NCBI RefSeq assembly: GCF_003612565.1
Contig: NZ_RAZG01000013.1
Span: forward strand, 1-64,000
From: Roseburia sp. 1XD42-69
GTDB taxonomy: Bacteria; Bacillota; Clostridia; Lachnospirales; Lachnospiraceae
Length of the DNA: 64,000 bases
Direction of reading: 5' to 3'
This document shows, piece by piece, positions 53,027 through 62,158 of this stretch (positions are counted from its first letter, which is position 1; each line of letters starts with the position of its first letter). The notes under the pieces were generated by a model. That model worked only from the letters and a program-made list of their open reading frames with translations, did no database searches and had not been told where the DNA came from. The translations under genes were made by a program, and so were the position numbers.

Positions 53027-54688
53027 ATGAAAGGATTTGAGAAGTACAAAAAAATGTATTTTATGCCCCCGGAAAACTCTTTCGACTGGGTAAAAAAAGA
53101 TGCGGTGGATAAAGCCCCTATCTGGTGTTCCGTAGACCTTCGGGACGGCAATCAGGCTTTGATTGAACCCATGAACTTAGAGGAAAAAGTCACCTTCTAC
53201 CAGATGCTTGTGGACATGGGGTTTAAACATATTGAGGTGGGATTCCCCGCCGCTTCGGAGACGGAGTACCAGTTCCTGCGCACTATTATTGAAAGGGGCA
53301 TGATACCTGAGGATGTCACCGTACAGGTTTTAACCCAGGCAAGGGAGCACATTATCAAAAAAACCTTCGAGGCCATTGACGGCGCCCCCAACGTAATCGT
53401 ACATGTTTACAATTCCACCTCCGTGGCCCAAAGGGAACAGGTATTTAAAAAATCCAAAGAGGAAATCAAACAAATCGCCGTGGACGGGGCAAAGCTGGTG
53501 TACGACCTGGCAAAAAATGAAAAGGGAAATATTTCTTTTGAGTATTCCCCGGAGAGCTTTACCGGCACGGAGCCGGAATACGCCTTAGAAGTCTGCAATG
53601 CGGTTTTGGACGTATGGCAGCCCACCCCGGAGAGAAAGGCCATTATCAACCTGCCCTCCACGGTGCAGCACTCCATGCCCCATGTGTTTGCCAGCCAGAT
53701 AGAATATTTCCACAAACACTTAAAATACAGAGAAAGCGTGATTATCTCCCTGCACCCCCACAATGACAGGGGAAGCGGCATCTGCGATGCGGAGCTGGGC
53801 CTTTTGGCAGGTGCAGACCGCATTGAGGGAACCTTGTTTGGCAACGGGGAGCGCACAGGAAATGTGGATATTGTCACATTGGGCATGAATCTGTACTCCC
53901 ACGGGGTAGACCCCAAACTTAACTTCCACGATATGAAACACCTGCGGGAGACTTATGAAAGGCTTACCAACATGGAAGTATCCATGCGCCAGCCCTATGC
54001 AGGTGATTTGGTGTTTACCGCATTTTCCGGCTCACACCAGGATGCAATTTCCAAAGGAATGGCATGCCATGAGTCCGGGGAAGACCCGTACTGGACGGTG
54101 CCCTACCTTCCCATTGACCCCAAGGATGTGGGACGCACCTACGATTCCGATGTGATCCGCATCAACAGCCAGTCCGGGAAAGGCGGTGTAAGCTATGTGT
54201 TAAAACAGGCTTACGGCATCAACCTTCCCGACCGGATGAAAGAAGAATTCGGGTATATTGTAAAAAACGTTTCCGACAAAGAGCACAGCGAGCTGACCCC
54301 GGAGCGGATTTACGACATTTTCAAGGCAACTTACCGGGATGTAGATTTTGCCTTCCATATACCGGAATATCACTTTAAACAGAACAACGGCATTGAAGCG
54401 GAAGTTACCATCTCCTACAAAGACGACACTTCCACCGTAACCAGCAACGGAAACGGGCGGTTAGACTCCATAAGCAAAGCCATCAAAAAATATTTCGGCT
54501 TCAGCTACGAGCTCACGGAGTACACAGAGCACTCCCTGTCCAAAGGCTCCTCCTCAAGGGCCCTGGCCTATGTGGGCATCACTGTCCACGAAAAGCTTCA
54601 CTGGGGCATCGGCATGGACGAAGACATTATCAAAGCCTCTGTCAACGCTTTAATTGCAGCAATAAACAGAACGGATTTACTTCAGTAA
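53027..54688 (+). CDS. leuA: 2-isopropylmalate synthase
   Basis: 553-aa enzyme joining 2-oxoisovalerate and acetyl-CoA, the first committed step of leucine synthesis. The N-terminal motif is CSVDLRDGNQALIEPM (long, LeuA type 2 form with an N-terminal extension). Metal ligands lie in SLHPHNDRGSG and GNGERTGNVD. The C-terminal LeuA dimer/regulatory domain (about 430-553) should bind leucine for feedback inhibition. The ATG follows GTGAGGAT. Controlled by the leucine T-box; no other leu genes adjoin it. Confidence 0.94.
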   Translation: MKGFEKYKKMYFMPPENSFDWVKKDAVDKAPIWCSVDLRDGNQALIEPMNLEEKVTFYQMLVDMGFKHIEVGFPAASETEYQFLRTIIERGMIPEDVTVQVLTQAREHIIKKTFEAIDGAPNVIVHVYNSTSVAQREQVFKKSKEEIKQIAVDGAKLVYDLAKNEKGNISFEYSPESFTGTEPEYALEVCNAVLDVWQPTPERKAIINLPSTVQHSMPHVFASQIEYFHKHLKYRESVIISLHPHNDRGSGICDAELGLLAGADRIEGTLFGNGERTGNVDIVTLGMNLYSHGVDPKLNFHDMKHLRETYERLTNMEVSMRQPYAGDLVFTAFSGSHQDAISKGMACHESGEDPYWTVPYLPIDPKDVGRTYDSDVIRINSQSGKGGVSYVLKQAYGINLPDRMKEEFGYIVKNVSDKEHSELTPERIYDIFKATYRDVDFAFHIPEYHFKQNNGIEAEVTISYKDDTSTVTSNGNGRLDSISKAIKKYFGFSYELTEYTEHSLSKGSSSRALAYVGITVHEKLHWGIGMDEDIIKASVNALIAAINRTDLLQ

Positions 54689-54703
54689 AAATCACACTGA
54701 GAC

Positions 54704-54741
54704 AAAAAAGGTTTGTACAAACTTCTGTACAAACCTTTTTT
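54704..54741. terminator. Terminator between leuA and secreted FN3/SH3 gene
   Basis: AAAAAAGGTTTGTACA and TGTACAAACCTTTTTT form a 16-bp perfect stem with a 6-nt loop; usable on both strands. Confidence 0.9.
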
Positions 54742-54750
54742 GGAATTGGT

Positions 54751-55377
54751 TTATCTCACCAAATCACTTCTCACATATCCTTTATAACTTTTCTTGTTAA
54801 GACTTACTTTCACACGATACCACTTTGCCCCTGCTTTGTCCTTGGAAGTACACAGCACTGTCATTTTTGTTCCCTTGGGTACCGTAATTAACCTGTCATA
54901 ACTGGTTCCCGCATATTTCCGGACATTTACATTAAATTTTGCCCGTACTTTTATGCTTCGGGTCTGAAGGGAATTCACCCTTAAAATTTTGGAATACTTT
55001 CCGTATACCCTTCCCTTGGAAGTATTTTTAAAAGCCCTCACTTTATAAAAATATTCCGTTCCCATAGAAACATTTTTGTTGTTTAAAAAAGCATAACCTC
55101 CGGGCCCTATATTCCTGAGCCTTACATACTTTCCGTTCCGGGCTTCACTGCGGTAAATCTGATACCCTGATGCCCCCTGTACCTGCTCCCAGCGGATATT
55201 AATGCTGTTGGCCTTGCATATGCCTGCTCTTAATCCTTGTACCTGGCCTACCCCTGTCTGCGTCTGTCCCTGAATCACATTAGCCGAAACAGGTGTGGGC
55301 AAAATCAAGGTACACACCATAAGGCACAAAGCAATTACCTGGCAAATCATTTTCTTGCTGCATTTCTCTCTTCTCAT
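54751..55377 (-). CDS. Secreted FN3 and SH3b domain protein
   Basis: 208-aa exported protein. A signal peptide (VIALCLMVCTLILPTPVSA, cleavage near residue 32) is followed by a fibronectin type III domain (about 50-133; INIRWEQVQGASGYQIYRS). A C-terminal bacterial SH3 domain (about 140-208; VNVRKYAGTSYDRLITVPKG, KWYRVKV, GYVRSDLV) may bind cell-wall peptides. No enzyme domain. Related surface beta-domain proteins lie at 25883 and 38419. Confidence 0.82.
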   Translation of the reverse strand: MRREKCSKKMICQVIALCLMVCTLILPTPVSANVIQGQTQTGVGQVQGLRAGICKANSINIRWEQVQGASGYQIYRSEARNGKYVRLRNIGPGGYAFLNNKNVSMGTEYFYKVRAFKNTSKGRVYGKYSKILRVNSLQTRSIKVRAKFNVNVRKYAGTSYDRLITVPKGTKMTVLCTSKDKAGAKWYRVKVSLNKKSYKGYVRSDLVR

Positions 55378-55515
55378 GTTTTCTTTCTCCTGCCTTTCTT
55401 TAAAATTGGTAATTTCTTACAGAACAAGTGTACGCCTTTCTCCGGATGTTGTCAATATACCGGAAAAGATATTAAGGAATCCTTCATAATTTCTTTCTAA
55501 AATATTTTGTTTTCC

Positions 55516-57615
55516 CTATTTTCCCGCCGGATTCTTTACAATGTTGTAGTACACCCGGGAGGTGATTCCATAAACGAAAGAGTATACCACCCCAAAAACA
55601 AAATAGCAAACCCACATAACTTTTAAAACCAGCCCTTTATCATCTATCACCGCCATCCTAAGCATCCGGTAGGGAATATTATAAGTAAAAGCCATGTGAA
55701 TGCCTGCCACAAAAAAAGGCAGTAAAAACACGGTAAACACCTGGGAACGGATACTGTTTTTTATCTCCTCCGCCGTCATGCCGATTTTTCCCATAATTTC
55801 AAAACGCCTCACATCCTCATACCCCTCCGACATCTGTTTGTAATACATAATAAGCGCCGTCACAAAGACAAAGAGAATATTCAAAATAACCGCAAGGAAC
55901 AAAAGGCCCCCCGCCAGGGCATAAAACCGCTCCCCCTTGGCCACTTTCCAGTAACAGATATCCTCCAAGTCATATGGGCTTTCCAAAGCTTTGCATACCT
56001 GGTCCATGCTTTTTTGTACTGCCTCATATACAGCCTGCTGTGCGGCCTCATTTTTCTCCATGGAAATCCCGCACTCCCACTGGTAATTCAGATAATTTTC
56101 CCTGGAAAAGCGCTCAATGTCCTTCCCCATAAAACTGTTTAAATCAGGCACCACAAGAAACATTTCTTCACATCCATGGGCATCCATAGAATCCCCCACA
56201 ATCCTTGCCTCCGCCATGCCCGGAATCTTTCTCTCCACACTTTTTACCTTAACTTCTTTCCCGTTTTTTAACCGCACCCCGCCGTAGGAATACCTTACCT
56301 CCCGGGACGCCGCAAAAACCTCCTCCTCCTTTAGGGTAAGGTTTGCCTTGCAGATTTTATTGTAGGTGTCTAAATCAATCACCCGCACATTTACAATCTT
56401 ATCCTCCCCCCTCTCCCATTCGCTGTAACCTCCCGGCGTAAACCATGTGTCACGCATGTCTATGCCAAAATCCAGACAGCCTTTTCGGATAACGGCCAGC
56501 ATATTGGCGGAATAATACTGCACTGCATCCAAACCGGAAACATTCTTTTCCGCCAGGACTTTTTCTATTCCAAGCCAATATTCTTTTGTGCAGGCCTTGT
56601 CTGCAATTTCCTCTTCAATCCTTTCCCCGGGAATTTCCAGCCTGATTCCCATATCATTGGGATAATGGCTGTCTACCACGTCCACGGAACCCTTATAGAA
56701 GGACACGGAAAATGTCAGGGACACAAGGATAAAGGTCACCAGCACGCAGATTGCCGCCAGACTTGCCCCGTTGCGCCTCATGCGGAAAGACATGGTGGAT
56801 ACGGTGACAAAATGGGAGGTCTTATAGTAATACTTTTTGTTGTTCTGCAGGACTTTGCAGAGGTACACGGAAGCACACATAAACAGTAAAAATGAACCGA
56901 TGGTAATGCTCCCTCCCGCCAAAAATAATTTCAGGAAGGATATGGGGGCTTTTATCCCAGCCGCAAAGGCATAACCAATCATAAGGAACACCAGGCTTAA
57001 AACTGTGGGAAGAAACCGTCTTTTTGGCGGGCGCTCCCCGGCGGATTCACTGTGCAGAAGCTCTATGGGATTATTTTTCCTTATCTGGTACATCATGGAA
57101 ATAAGTATCAAAATAAAAACTACCGCAAACATACCCAGGGAATAAAGAACGGACTTCCACTCCACATAAATGCGGTAATTTACCTCTTTATCCATAATAT
57201 TTACAAGGCCAAGCTCCGCAATTTTTGAAAAGATAATTCCTGCAAAAATCCCTCCGAATACTGCAATGCCGTAGGTTATCACAGCCTCCCAAAACAGGAC
57301 GAAAAAAATGTTCTTTTTATTCATCCCAAGGATATTATAAAGCCCCAGCTCCCTTTTTCTCTTTTTAATCAGAGAAGCATTTGCATAAAAGAGAAAGGGG
57401 ACGGAAAACAGCCCCACCGCCCATGCACCGTAGTGAAACAAGAGAGGCAGGACTTCTTTCCCCGGCAGGCTTTTTACCACCTGAGATTCCCCCAGGAAAC
57501 TGAAAATATAAAACACCATTGCCATAGCGGCGCCTGCCAGTAAATAGGGATAGTAAAGCTGCTTATTCTTTTTCATCCCCGTCCATGCAAGCTTTGGGTA
57601 AAAACCTTTTTTCAT
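55516..57615 (-). CDS. BceB-type ABC transporter permease
   Basis: 699-aa FtsX-like permease with ten predicted helices and a large extracellular domain between helices 7 and 8 (about residues 310-545). This is the architecture of Bce-type transporters, which protect against cell-wall peptide antibiotics such as bacitracin and signal to a partner kinase. It overlaps the ATPase gene by four bases. Kinase, regulator, ATPase and permease form the full module here. Confidence 0.88.
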   Translation of the reverse strand: MKKGFYPKLAWTGMKKNKQLYYPYLLAGAAMAMVFYIFSFLGESQVVKSLPGKEVLPLLFHYGAWAVGLFSVPFLFYANASLIKKRKRELGLYNILGMNKKNIFFVLFWEAVITYGIAVFGGIFAGIIFSKIAELGLVNIMDKEVNYRIYVEWKSVLYSLGMFAVVFILILISMMYQIRKNNPIELLHSESAGERPPKRRFLPTVLSLVFLMIGYAFAAGIKAPISFLKLFLAGGSITIGSFLLFMCASVYLCKVLQNNKKYYYKTSHFVTVSTMSFRMRRNGASLAAICVLVTFILVSLTFSVSFYKGSVDVVDSHYPNDMGIRLEIPGERIEEEIADKACTKEYWLGIEKVLAEKNVSGLDAVQYYSANMLAVIRKGCLDFGIDMRDTWFTPGGYSEWERGEDKIVNVRVIDLDTYNKICKANLTLKEEEVFAASREVRYSYGGVRLKNGKEVKVKSVERKIPGMAEARIVGDSMDAHGCEEMFLVVPDLNSFMGKDIERFSRENYLNYQWECGISMEKNEAAQQAVYEAVQKSMDQVCKALESPYDLEDICYWKVAKGERFYALAGGLLFLAVILNILFVFVTALIMYYKQMSEGYEDVRRFEIMGKIGMTAEEIKNSIRSQVFTVFLLPFFVAGIHMAFTYNIPYRMLRMAVIDDKGLVLKVMWVCYFVFGVVYSFVYGITSRVYYNIVKNPAGK

Positions 57616-58376
57616 CTCTTCTCACCTCCCGTCATAAGCACCGTAAGGGTATCTGATATTTTCTCATACAGCTTTTCATCACTGTCCTCCCCCCGGTAAA
57701 TCTGATGAAACACTTCCCCGTCCTTGATAAACAGCACCCGGTTTGCCCGGCTTGCCGCCGCCGTGGAATGTGTCACCATAAGTATGGTCTGCCCCGACTC
57801 ATTCACAGCGGCAAAAAGCCGCAAAAGCTCATCGGAGGAACGGGAGTCAAGGGCTCCCGTAGGCTCATCCGCCAGTATCAGGTGGGGGTTTGTAATAAGA
57901 GCCCTTGCCACGGCGGCCCTCTGCTTTTGTCCCCCGGAAACCTCATAGGGATATTTCTGCAAAAGGTCTTTTATCCCAAGCATGGCTGCAATAGGCAGAA
58001 TCCTCCGGTACATTTCTTTGTGGGCCATACCTGCTAACACCAGGGGAAGATAAATATTATCCTCCAGGGTAAAAGTGTCAAGCAGATTAAAATCCTGGAA
58101 CACAAAACCCAGATTATCCCTGCGGAATCCTGCAATGTGATTTTCGGAAATCGCAGCAAGATTTTTCCCGTTTAACAGTACCGTTCCCCCTGTGGGTTTA
58201 TCCAGCGCCGCAAGAATATTTAACAGCGTCGTTTTCCCTGACCCGGACTCTCCCATAATAGCCACGTACTCCCCTTTTTCCACGGAAAAATTCACATCCC
58301 GAAGAGCCGTTACCTGATTTGCCCCAAACCGGGTGGTATAAACTTTTTTCAAGGATTTTACTTCCAAAATACTCAT
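57612..58376 (-). CDS. BceA-type ABC transporter ATPase
   Basis: 254-aa LolD/MacB-type ATPase. Walker A is IMGESGSGKTTLLNILA, signature VSGGQKQRAAVARAL, Walker B LILADEPTGALD. I use the ATG at 58376 after CAGGAGGC; the longer frame reaches into the kinase-transporter gap. It lies 93 bases after the kinase gene, a gap that may hold its own promoter. Confidence 0.9.
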   Translation of the reverse strand: MSILEVKSLKKVYTTRFGANQVTALRDVNFSVEKGEYVAIMGESGSGKTTLLNILAALDKPTGGTVLLNGKNLAAISENHIAGFRRDNLGFVFQDFNLLDTFTLEDNIYLPLVLAGMAHKEMYRRILPIAAMLGIKDLLQKYPYEVSGGQKQRAAVARALITNPHLILADEPTGALDSRSSDELLRLFAAVNESGQTILMVTHSTAAASRANRVLFIKDGEVFHQIYRGEDSDEKLYEKISDTLTVLMTGGEKR

Positions 58377-58469
58377 AATAGATGCCTCCTGTTTCTTTTT
58401 TGTGACATCATTATAATAAAAAGAGAGAAATGCATTCCATGGAATCTCCTTACATTTCTCTCTCACTTC

Positions 58470-59480
58470 TTACATTTTTGTAACAATTTCTTTTCCGCCC
58501 CTGAAATCAATTTTAACGGCAGTCCCCTGCTCTACCTTGGAATCCGCCCATATCTTTGCCCCGATTCTCTCACAAATCTGTCTGCAGAGATAAAGCCCCA
58601 GGCCTGTCGCCCGCTTATCCTCCCTGCCCTTTTCACCGGTAAATCCCTTTTCAAAAATTCTTGGAAGCTCCTCTTTGGCAATGCCTATGCCTGTATCCCT
58701 GATACAGAGAATCCCCGGCTTTTCCAAATAGATTGTCACAGAGCCTTCCTGGGTATATTTTAAGGCATTGGATAAAACCTGCTCAATTACAAAGGAAAGC
58801 CACTTTTCATCGGAAACCACCGTCTCCTCTAAAGGTTCATAAATAAGGGCAAGCTTTTTTATAATAAAATCCCCCCGGAGCTTTCTTATATTTTCCCGGA
58901 TAACATCATCCAGATTCACATGGGAAAACACATAATCGGAAGAATGGTCCCCCGTTTTAAAGTAGGTTAAAACCATGTCCACATACTGTTCCATGTGCAG
59001 AATATCCGATGCCATTTTCCTGGAAAGCACAGTATCCTCCCCGGTTAAAGAAAGGCGTATGGAGGCGATTGGCGTTTTTATCTGATGCACCCAGACGGTA
59101 AAATAGTCTTTCATCTCCCGGTATGCGGCGGCGGTTTCATCCTCCCTCCTTTGCATTTCCCCCCACAGATTTTCAATGATGCTCTGGTAATCTTTCTCTA
59201 AAACAGTTCCTTTCCCCTGAAAATCCTTTTCCAAAACCTCCCGCACCTCTGCCCCCCCAAGGGACTGAAAATGAACCAGCCTTTTATGTCTTTCGTATGC
59301 CCGGTACAAACCCTGCCCCAGAAAAGCTGTCCCTGCCAGAAAACAGAGCAGGGACGGGTAAAAAACTGCAGCCAGCGGGAGATGGTACAAAAAAAATACA
59401 ACGGCAAATATAAACACAAACAAACACTCCATAAAAATAACAGACAGATGATCCTTAAGATAGCGCCCGGCAAAGGTCAT
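58470..59480 (-). CDS. BceS-type intramembrane-sensing histidine kinase
   Basis: 336-aa sensor kinase with two N-terminal helices (about 13-55) and almost no extracellular loop, so it probably senses through the transporter. The phospho-acceptor His is in TVWVHQIKTPIAS. The ATPase has N-box VIEQVLSNALKYT, D-box IRDTGIGI and G-box ATGLGLYLC. It overlaps the regulator gene by four bases. Confidence 0.9.
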   Translation of the reverse strand: MTFAGRYLKDHLSVIFMECLFVFIFAVVFFLYHLPLAAVFYPSLLCFLAGTAFLGQGLYRAYERHKRLVHFQSLGGAEVREVLEKDFQGKGTVLEKDYQSIIENLWGEMQRREDETAAAYREMKDYFTVWVHQIKTPIASIRLSLTGEDTVLSRKMASDILHMEQYVDMVLTYFKTGDHSSDYVFSHVNLDDVIRENIRKLRGDFIIKKLALIYEPLEETVVSDEKWLSFVIEQVLSNALKYTQEGSVTIYLEKPGILCIRDTGIGIAKEELPRIFEKGFTGEKGREDKRATGLGLYLCRQICERIGAKIWADSKVEQGTAVKIDFRGGKEIVTKM

Positions 59481-60160
59481 TTTCTCTCCTCCTCCATGTA
59501 ATATCCTGCCCCAAACTTTGTTAAAATAAAATCTTTCAGTCCGTTTTCCTCCAGCTTTTTCCTAAGCCTGCCAATGTTTACCGTCAGGGTATTGTCATCT
59601 ATGTAACAGTCCGACTCCCACAAAGCGTCCATGAGACGCTCTCTGCTCACAATCCTTCCCTTGTTTTCCATCAAAAGGGACAAAATCCTGTTTTCGTTTT
59701 TGGTGAGTTCTATAACCGAATCCTGGTAATTTAAGGTACTGTTTTCCACCTTAAGAAACGCCCCTTTATGCTCTAAGACAGGCATAACCTGGGCAAAATC
59801 GTAACTACGGCGCAAAAGGGCCTGTATCTTTGCTATCAATACGTCCATGTCAAAGGGCTTTGCCACAAAATCATCGCCCCCCATATTCATGGCCATAATC
59901 ATGTTCATATTGTCAGAGGCGGAGGAGAGGAAAATTATGGGGACATTGGAAAGTTTACGGATTTCCCTGCACCAGTAATATCCGTCAAAAACAGGAAGGC
60001 CGATATCCATCAGCACTAAGTGAGGCTCTGTCTCGGCAAACTCCTCCGGTATTTTCCGAAAGTTTTTTACGCCGTAAATTTTAAGTTCCCATTTCGCTCC
60101 CTTTGCCTTTACTTCGTCTAGGATTCCCTTATCGTCCTCCACCATAAAAATGCGGTACAT
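59477..60160 (-). CDS. OmpR/BceR-type response regulator
   Basis: 227-aa regulator. The receiver domain has the acidic pocket EDD, the phospho-Asp in HLVLMDIGLP and the conserved Lys in FVAKPFD. The C-terminal winged helix has NRILSLLMENKGRIVSRERL. The regulator's ribosome site GGAGGG lies inside the last codons of the PIN toxin gene, one base upstream of which its own start follows, so the genes are likely transcribed together. Confidence 0.9.
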   Translation of the reverse strand: MYRIFMVEDDKGILDEVKAKGAKWELKIYGVKNFRKIPEEFAETEPHLVLMDIGLPVFDGYYWCREIRKLSNVPIIFLSSASDNMNMIMAMNMGGDDFVAKPFDMDVLIAKIQALLRRSYDFAQVMPVLEHKGAFLKVENSTLNYQDSVIELTKNENRILSLLMENKGRIVSRERLMDALWESDCYIDDNTLTVNIGRLRKKLEENGLKDFILTKFGAGYYMEEERK

Positions 60161-60161
60161 C

Positions 60162-60581
60162 TTATACTCTGCCCTCCAGAATTTCTAAAAATCTGCCGGG
60201 AAGGACTGCCGGCACCTGGGAATTGGCAAAATCATCTGTATTTCGTGTAATAATATACCTGGCTCCCACACTGCCTGCACATCGATCCTGGAGACAATCT
60301 TCAAAATCTTTAAATTCTCTCATTTTTATAGCCTTAACAACTTCCTCATGACCCACTCCTGCCACCTGTATAAAACTACAGATGTTTAACATCCACTCAC
60401 GACGTTTTTCCTCCGGCACCCTCCGTAATATATACCACAGATTAGGAATGGAGTGAAACGCTATATATCCCTGAATTTCTTTTCCCGCACATTTTCTCAT
60501 AATCTCCGAAGCCGCTTTCTCATAGGGTTCCCTTTTTATAAGAAAATCAATAATCACATTCGTATCAATCAATACGATCAT
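60162..60581 (-). CDS. PIN domain (VapC-like) toxin
   Basis: 139-aa PIN-domain ribonuclease. Acidic active-site residues are in VLIDTNVIIDFL (first Asp), FEDCLQD (second acidic cluster) and ITRNTDDF (third). PIN toxins cleave tRNA or mRNA and are held in check by a cognate antitoxin, here the overlapping upstream gene. Its 17-base overlap with that gene and one-base gap to bceR suggest one transcript. Confidence 0.85.
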   Translation of the reverse strand: MIVLIDTNVIIDFLIKREPYEKAASEIMRKCAGKEIQGYIAFHSIPNLWYILRRVPEEKRREWMLNICSFIQVAGVGHEEVVKAIKMREFKDFEDCLQDRCAGSVGARYIITRNTDDFANSQVPAVLPGRFLEILEGRV

Positions 60582-60822
60582 AGCGTTCTTTTCGTGCCTC
60601 CTCTAACTCTCTGTCCGGGTCAAAATCTTCCGGCAAATACTGGCAGATTTCGTTCCTTGCTTTTTCCAAATCGGCAAATGCCCGCATACCCTCAGAATTA
60701 TCAAAATCTTTTGCATGTGATTTCTGAGGCATAAGCCTTTGTATCACTTCAATCAAAAAACTCACATTATCATCTGATAAACCACGTATCATCTGCACTG
60801 CCTGCTCCTGCAATACCGACAT
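60565..60822 (-). CDS. Putative antitoxin of the PIN pair
   Basis: 85-aa protein. The N-terminal part SVLQEQAVQMIRGLSDDNVS plausibly forms the DNA-binding or dimer domain. The acidic/basic C-terminal tail (DLEKARNEICQYLPEDFDPD) is toxin-binding in style. I use the ATG at 60822 after AAGGCGG. It precedes and overlaps the PIN gene, the usual antitoxin-first order. I cannot name the antitoxin family; a role follows from position. Confidence 0.75.
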   Translation of the reverse strand: MSVLQEQAVQMIRGLSDDNVSFLIEVIQRLMPQKSHAKDFDNSEGMRAFADLEKARNEICQYLPEDFDPDRELEEARKERYDRID

Positions 60823-60900
60823 AAAAAGCACCGCCTTTCCTTTGTCTTTCTTACATATATTATACTCCCGGCAGAACTAAAATCAATGATTATGATATAT

Positions 60901-62148
60901 TCAATCTAACTTTCCATACACGTCCCCGGGCACATATGCCTTTACATATATCCCCTCCGGCCGGTACTCCTCCTCCAAAAGCTCCCCTTTGCTGCGGATA
61001 AGCTGTATCATACCTGCTTTGTCATAGGGAAATACCCGCTCCACAAGAATCTTATCCTCCCGGAGAAATTCCTCCAACACCGCCTTTACTTCCTCTAAGC
61101 CCTGTCCGAATTTGGCGGAAATATTTATGGCCTTGTCTGCGGTAAAATCATGAAGGGGCTCTAAATCCCGGCGCAGATCCTGTTTGTTAAAAAGGGTGAG
61201 GATTTTCTTGTTTTCGATTCCCAGATTCCGCAAAGTCTCATATACAATATGCATCTGCTTTTCCGCCTGAGGGTTTGCTGCATCCACCACATGGATAATG
61301 TAGTCTGCATACTTTGCCTCCTCTAAAGTACTTTGAAATGCCTCAATTAAGTGGTGGGGAAGTTTACGGATAAATCCCACCGTATCTGTCAAAAGTATCT
61401 GCTGTTTTCCGGACAGCTCCAAAAGCCTGGTGGTAGGGTCTAATGTGGCAAAAAGCATATCCGCCTCCAGCACATCTCCGTTTGTCATAGCGTTTAAAAG
61501 GGTGGATTTCCCCGCATTGGTATAGCCCACTATGGCAGCCACCGGAAATCCCTTTTTCACCCTGCTGCCCCTTGTAATCTCCCGATGCCTTGTCACCTCT
61601 TCTAACTCCCGTTTCAGCTGGGAAATACGCTTGCCAATCAGCCGTCTGTCCACCTCAAGTTTTTTCTCTCCCGGCCCCCTGGTTCCAATCCCTCCCCCTA
61701 AGCGGGACATGGATTTGCCCAGGCCCGTAAGACGGCTTAGGCGGTATTTTAACTGGGCAAGCTCTACCTGGATTTTTCCCTCCCTGGTAAAGGAATGCAG
61801 GGCGAAAATATCCAAAATCAAAAGGGTTCTGTCCATAATTTTTACATCTAAAATTTCAGAGAGATTTTTCAACTGGGCCGGGGATAACTCATCATCACAC
61901 ACAATCCCTGTAGCCCCCGTTTCAAAAATAAGCTCCTTTACTTCCTCCACTTTCCCTTTTCCCACATAAGTGCCGGGATGGATGCCCTCCCTGTTTTGAA
62001 TCAGCATACCTACGGTGTCGGCTCCCGCCGTCTCCGCAAGTTCAGAGAGTTCCTCCAGGGAATCCTTAGCGTCATCCCCCTCCTGTTCACTGACTCCCAC
62101 TAAAATTACTTTTTCCCGCTGCTTTTCTATCCTGGTAAAATCTTTCAT
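60901..62148 (-). CDS. hflX: GTPase HflX
   Basis: 415-aa ribosome-associated GTPase. The N-terminal HflX domain contains GTYVGKGKVEEVKEL and SRLGGGIGTRGPGEKKLEVD. The G domain has G1 GYTNAGKSTLLN, G3 DTVGFIRKLPHHL and G4 LFNKQDL. HflX splits or rescues stalled ribosomes under stress. The ATG follows CAGGAGGC, ten bases after the upstream TPR gene. Confidence 0.94.
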   Translation of the reverse strand: MKDFTRIEKQREKVILVGVSEQEGDDAKDSLEELSELAETAGADTVGMLIQNREGIHPGTYVGKGKVEEVKELIFETGATGIVCDDELSPAQLKNLSEILDVKIMDRTLLILDIFALHSFTREGKIQVELAQLKYRLSRLTGLGKSMSRLGGGIGTRGPGEKKLEVDRRLIGKRISQLKRELEEVTRHREITRGSRVKKGFPVAAIVGYTNAGKSTLLNAMTNGDVLEADMLFATLDPTTRLLELSGKQQILLTDTVGFIRKLPHHLIEAFQSTLEEAKYADYIIHVVDAANPQAEKQMHIVYETLRNLGIENKKILTLFNKQDLRRDLEPLHDFTADKAINISAKFGQGLEEVKAVLEEFLREDKILVERVFPYDKAGMIQLIRSKGELLEEEYRPEGIYVKAYVPGDVYGKLD

Positions 62149-62158
62149 AAGCCTCCTG

